64,000 nt of DNA. Source: Conus ventricosus. Its lineage: Eukaryota > Mollusca > Gastropoda > Neogastropoda > Conidae. The stretch lies in assembly GCA_018398815.1 (NCBI GenBank), contig CM031614.1, positions 48,420,779-48,484,778 on the forward strand. Reading direction: 5' to 3'. Shown here in pieces: positions 60,310 to 64,000 of the stretch; position 1 is the first letter of the stretch; each line of letters begins with the position of its first letter. The position numbers and the translations under genes were made by a program. The notes beneath the pieces were generated by a model that searched no databases, was not told where the DNA came from, and saw only the letters and a program-made list of their open reading frames with translations.

Positions 60310-61934
60310 GGACTTTGGGTATGGCGAAGCATTCCCTTATTCACTGAAATGCCGCAATGGATTTTCACATGTACTGCCACATCTTTTATCTCCCTGAAAC
60401 ATTCACAGAGCAACTTTCTTAGGGAATACAAAGATCTAATTATGTTCTTCTCCTTCAACCCTTTGACTAAGAACACAACTGTTCTGATATATATCCATTC
60501 ATGAATAAGTTAATCAAATTTGTGTTAGCTTTGTGCTTATGATACATATATCAATTCATGAATGTGTTAATCAAATTTCTGTGTGTCATACATTTTATGA
60601 GCTTATTTCATTTGGGTAGGAGTGCTTGTTTCTTTCCTCTGTTCTACCTGCTTTAAAACAAAGAAGGTGGAAATCAACCCAAAGCTTTCCCCAAGATGGA
60701 GTATGGCTGCCTTAATGGCGGGTAAAAAAATGGTCATACACACAAAACACCAGTCCTGTCTATACAGGCAGTGTCTGCAGGAGTATCAGCCTGCATACGC
60801 AGAAAGAAAAAAACAACAAACCCAAACTAATATTTCTGAATAAAGTGATGATATACTTTATACCGTTCTGCTTCTATGTTCTCAGGATACAAAACTAAAG
60901 GAAACTGTTAGAAACATAAAAATGGCAAACAGAAACCCAAGCTTCTAAACAAAAGCAAATACCAAATAAATATATTTCAAAATTAAAAGTAATCCAAACT
61001 AGTGATCCAAAACAAATCGAGGGCTGACTGCTAGAACTTCGTAACTTGAATTTTGCACTTTTGAAGAAAACACAAAAAGAAAGTTTAAGCAGCTATATTT
61101 ATGTTTCTTATGAGAGGAATGCTTTGCAAATTCACTATGTTCAACGTAAACATATGGTGTAAAGGTGATGTAAATATGTAAAGGATAAAACAATGCCTAC
61201 ATTCATTTTTTATGTAATGTGTAGTACCAACTGAAATAAGAAATTTCAGCAGCATTTTGACCCACTGTTCTGTCCATGTTTGTACTGCTAGAAGTTAGTA
61301 ACAACTGTTACTGAGATGTAGCCCACCCGTAAGTGTATAGGGCGGTTGCACTGTGGCTGCTAGAAGTACTCAACTTGGATTGCTGAATTCTAGCACGCAC
61401 TATTCCCCCCTATTGCTGGCCAATCCTGGGAGCTATCAGTCTTTATCCCAAAATAATTACCTCTAGCAGGTTCTCTTATGGCATGGGTCACTTTCAACAT
61501 ACTGACAAAAATCCTCAACTCGAATAAGAAGTTTTATTAAACTTCCTTCTGAGATAAATGGAGTGTGTTTCTAGAGATAAAACTATGCATTTGCACTTAA
61601 GTCTTTTTAGTTAAAATATTCCTTCAACTTGATAGACAGCAAGACATGGAAAACAAAGTAAGTGTGCCTTTCCCATGAGGAGAAACATTGATCAATCAAA
61701 CATTGCAAATAAAAATATGTACAAATACTAAAAAAGACATAAAAAACTGTACATACCAACTGTTCTTCTCTGTTCTTTTCGCCGCTGACGAAGAATATTT
61801 TGTTGAGACATAGCCATCCAAGATTATAGTTATTCCAACAGTGAAATCCACATGCCACTCCGATCTCACAAATGCCATCTCCACAATTCAGAACATGTAC
61901 AGTTTCAAGCTTTCCTTTCATGAATAATCTAAAT
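60310..61934. other. No convincing gene; one minus-strand ORF of unknown meaning
   Basis: AT-rich. A minus ORF (61607-61921) starting MKGKLETVHVLNCGDGICEI is compositionally protein-like for its first 55 codons. It is unrecognised and lacks support. Nothing else seen. Confidence 0.4.
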
Positions 61935-62022
61935 CAGTTCTAGCACAACACACTGTTTGTGATAATCATTGTTCTATAAATGAGTTCTAGCACAGCACAC
62001 TGTTTGTGATAATCATTGTTCT
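61935..62022 (+). repeat. 48-bp tandem duplication
   Basis: AGTTCTAGCACAACACACTG... occurs twice (61935 and 61983), just past the 3' end of the minus-strand DUF7869 gene. Confidence 0.85.
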
Positions 62023-62028
62023 CTGCAG

Positions 62029-64000
62029 TTAAACAGTAACGACTGCTAACACACACAACCCCTCCCCATCCCACCCTCCCCAAACAGATTTGCAGCAAAT
62101 TCTAGTCTGTCTCCTCCCACTGTCACAGTCGTTCACATCCAGCTCCTCCAGACGGTCCACCTGGTTGGCCAAGGTCGGCAGGTTGTTGTAGAAGGGGTGG
62201 TGCTCCTCTGGAATCACACCTGAGCGACACAGGGAAAGCAGGTCTCGCTTCTTGGCCTCTGAAATGGGCAGCTTGCCCTGGTAACGAGGCTTGATGATCT
62301 GCCCCAGAGATGGCTGCCTCCTCCTTACTGAGGGTGTTGAGAGACACAGCTGGTGGTAATCACTGTCATCAAAGTCGTACTTGAAGTACATGGTGTCTTG
62401 GCCTTTGCTGAAGTGGATCACCTTCATCTTCAGCCAGCTCACTCGCTTGTTGTGCCTGTCCACCTTGGTGTTGCGGATGACCTGTGATGCCAGGTGCTTG
62501 AAGTCAAGGATCTGACTGAACCGAATGGGGACGACAGTGTAGGGGTTGTGCCGCCTCGCCATGCGGAAAATAATGTCCCAGCCACTGGGAGTGTAAACAG
62601 GGCTTGCTTTTTGTGCGAATGAAATTGCTGAGTGCATAGAATCACATTCCATCTGCGTATGGCCGGTCTCCAGGTACTTGTGGGTGACTGAAGTGATATT
62701 GTGAACTTGCTCGAGGGCGTACAGGATGGCTACTGCTAAGTACTGATTGCGATTTTGTCCTCCACAACAGTCTGAATAGAGCACAACCTCTTTCACTGTC
62801 ACTGGAAGTGACTGGAAGTAGAGAAGAAGGCAAGAGGCAATTTCCACTGAGCCCCTCTTTCCATTTGTCTCATCCCAAACATAGCAGGTTGCCTTTCCAT
62901 CTGCCAGAGAATACAACGTGAAATTGTACACAGAGAGCTTGCGCTTGTAGTACAATTGACTAACAAGGCCGCATGGGGTTGGTAGAACAGCCTGAAGGTC
63001 AAGAGTAACAACATGGATTGACGAATCTTGTTTGGCCAGCTCCTTGTCTTTTGCCTTCTCCTCTCTTGCTCTTAGTTTCATCTGGGTGTGCCTCTGGTAT
63101 TCCTTTTCCTCATCTCCTGTTACGCCTTCTTTGAGTTTTGCCGCATAGTTCACACACACTAGGCACTGATCTTTCTTTGGTTTGTGGAAGGATAAGTTGA
63201 AATCCGAATTGAATACATCTCTGTATTTACGACAAGTCACTGGAGTGTTTTCCCTCAGCCTGGCATTTCTCCTTGTACAGATGGTACATCTTGGTGACGG
63301 TGAGAGCAGGGTCAAGGTACTGTCTCTTGGTGTCCTTTCTTGTGTAGTGACTCTCAACACAGGGGAAGGATCGGATGTGCTCTCGTACGTCTTCCACCGC
63401 AGCTGTCTGTGTCCTGTTGTGAGCTGGGTGTTTTCCCCGTCCATCACCTCCTGTAAAGGTGCCCATGTCGCTGTTGGCCATGGCATGGTTGACATAGCCC
63501 TCTCCAACATCCAGGGTCGCAAGAAAAAACTTCTTGCACACCCTGACCCTGCTGCCATTGATGGTGAAGTGATAGGATCTGGCAACGATGCGTTTCTTGG
63601 GTAATGGACACTTGTCCTTGCCGAGTATGGTCTTGCTCTCTTGTTCAGTGATATTTGAGCATACAAACTGCTTTTGTCTGTCATAGGATGGCAAGGCATA
63701 GAAAATGTCGAATGCCTGGCGATCATCATTTTCAATTTTTTTACAATCAAACCTGCATTTGGTCCAGTCAGCAGAGCGTATTTCCTTTTGCTGAATGGTT
63801 TTTCCTGACTGAGCTACATGTTCTTTACCTTGCAGCTTCAGAGCCTTTCTAACGTTCTTTTTCCACGTTTGTGGGTTGGCAGAACGTTTCCTTGACAGTT
63901 TCTTTTTTGGTGGGGTGTTGTAGAGGCCCTGCTTTCTTGGGGTGGAATGCTGCTGAGGAGACCCTGAGATGTATGGCTTGCTGAAGTGTCAGGGAAGGTG
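62029..64000 (-). CDS. DUF7869-type protein, possible DDE-like transposase relative, 5' partial
   Basis: On minus, an N-terminal part in one frame (about 63900-63230: SRKRSANPQTWKKNVRKALK, SFPCVESHYTRKDTKRQYLD) and the main part in another (63230-62029: KYRDVFNSDFNLSFHKPKKD, QCLVCVNYAAKLK) join across a frameshift near 63230. The core carries VVTLDLQAVLPTP, YSDCCGGQNRN (about 62761-62785) and HTQMECDSMHS (about 62631-62662). Their spacing recalls an RNase H fold with acidic residues, so an origin from a transposase is plausible. Its biochemical role is not known to me. A stop at 63989-63991 lies upstream in the same frame, so the start or an earlier exon lies elsewhere. The stop at 62029 ends a Gly/Trp-rich tail. 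Confidence 0.75.

Overview
This is animal genomic DNA, not bacterial. It has spliced exons, non-LTR retrotransposons with target-site duplications, a piggyBac element, a tRNA-derived SINE, long (CA)n/(GA)n tracts and large minisatellites. The repeat style (RNase H-bearing LINE ending in TTATCTTATC repeats, SINE ending in ATT repeats, DUF7869-like genes) suggests a mollusc, probably a gastropod. That assignment is inference from repeat style. Three runs of exactly 1000 N (3585-4584, 25156-26155, 55866-56865) cut the window into four contigs.

The dominant structure is a head-to-head inverted duplication around the central gap. Going inward from position 1, sequence recurs in reverse complement, in the same order, in the contig 26156-55865. 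Paired blocks are 1-1700 with 50600-52160; 1745-2190 with 50215-50480; 2660-3584 with 45150-46015; 6765-7390 with 34990-35600; 15030-16180 with 33768-34963; 16440-17990 with 29540-33500; and 18000-19590 with 26156-29530. The right contig starts exactly inside the homology, straight after the N run. Two haplotypes of one locus joined nose to nose explains this most simply; a real palindromic duplication is the alternative. The arms differ by mobile-element insertions and by minisatellite length.

The one host gene I can follow is on + in the left arm, with partial copies on - in the right arm. It has a large RING/B-box/coiled-coil exon (15030-16180; copy 33768-34963), then three small exons that together spell a Neuralized (NHR) domain (18963-19089, 21110-21280, 23657-23838; copy of the first at 28318-28460). 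The model is a TRIM-like E3 ubiquitin ligase with an NHR domain. Both arms carry different single-base frame breaks in it, as expected from poor consensus sequence or decay.

Most of the rest is mobile or repetitive. There is a full-length LINE at 7787-13673 with a 12-bp target duplication, a 5'-truncated relative at 46791-47916 and several tail-only copies. Fragments of at least three other LINE families occur, one carrying an internal 47-bp minisatellite. A retroelement Gag-like fragment at 26562-28066 has a duplicated 134-bp flank. A small inverted-repeat element (48377-49199) and a LINE copy both sit inside a 22-bp satellite. Further right are a SINE (49645-50168), a piggyBac element (53446-55497) cut off by another LINE, a third copy of the 1.6-kb end repeat (56881-58475), and a DUF7869-type gene running off the right end on - (62029-64000).
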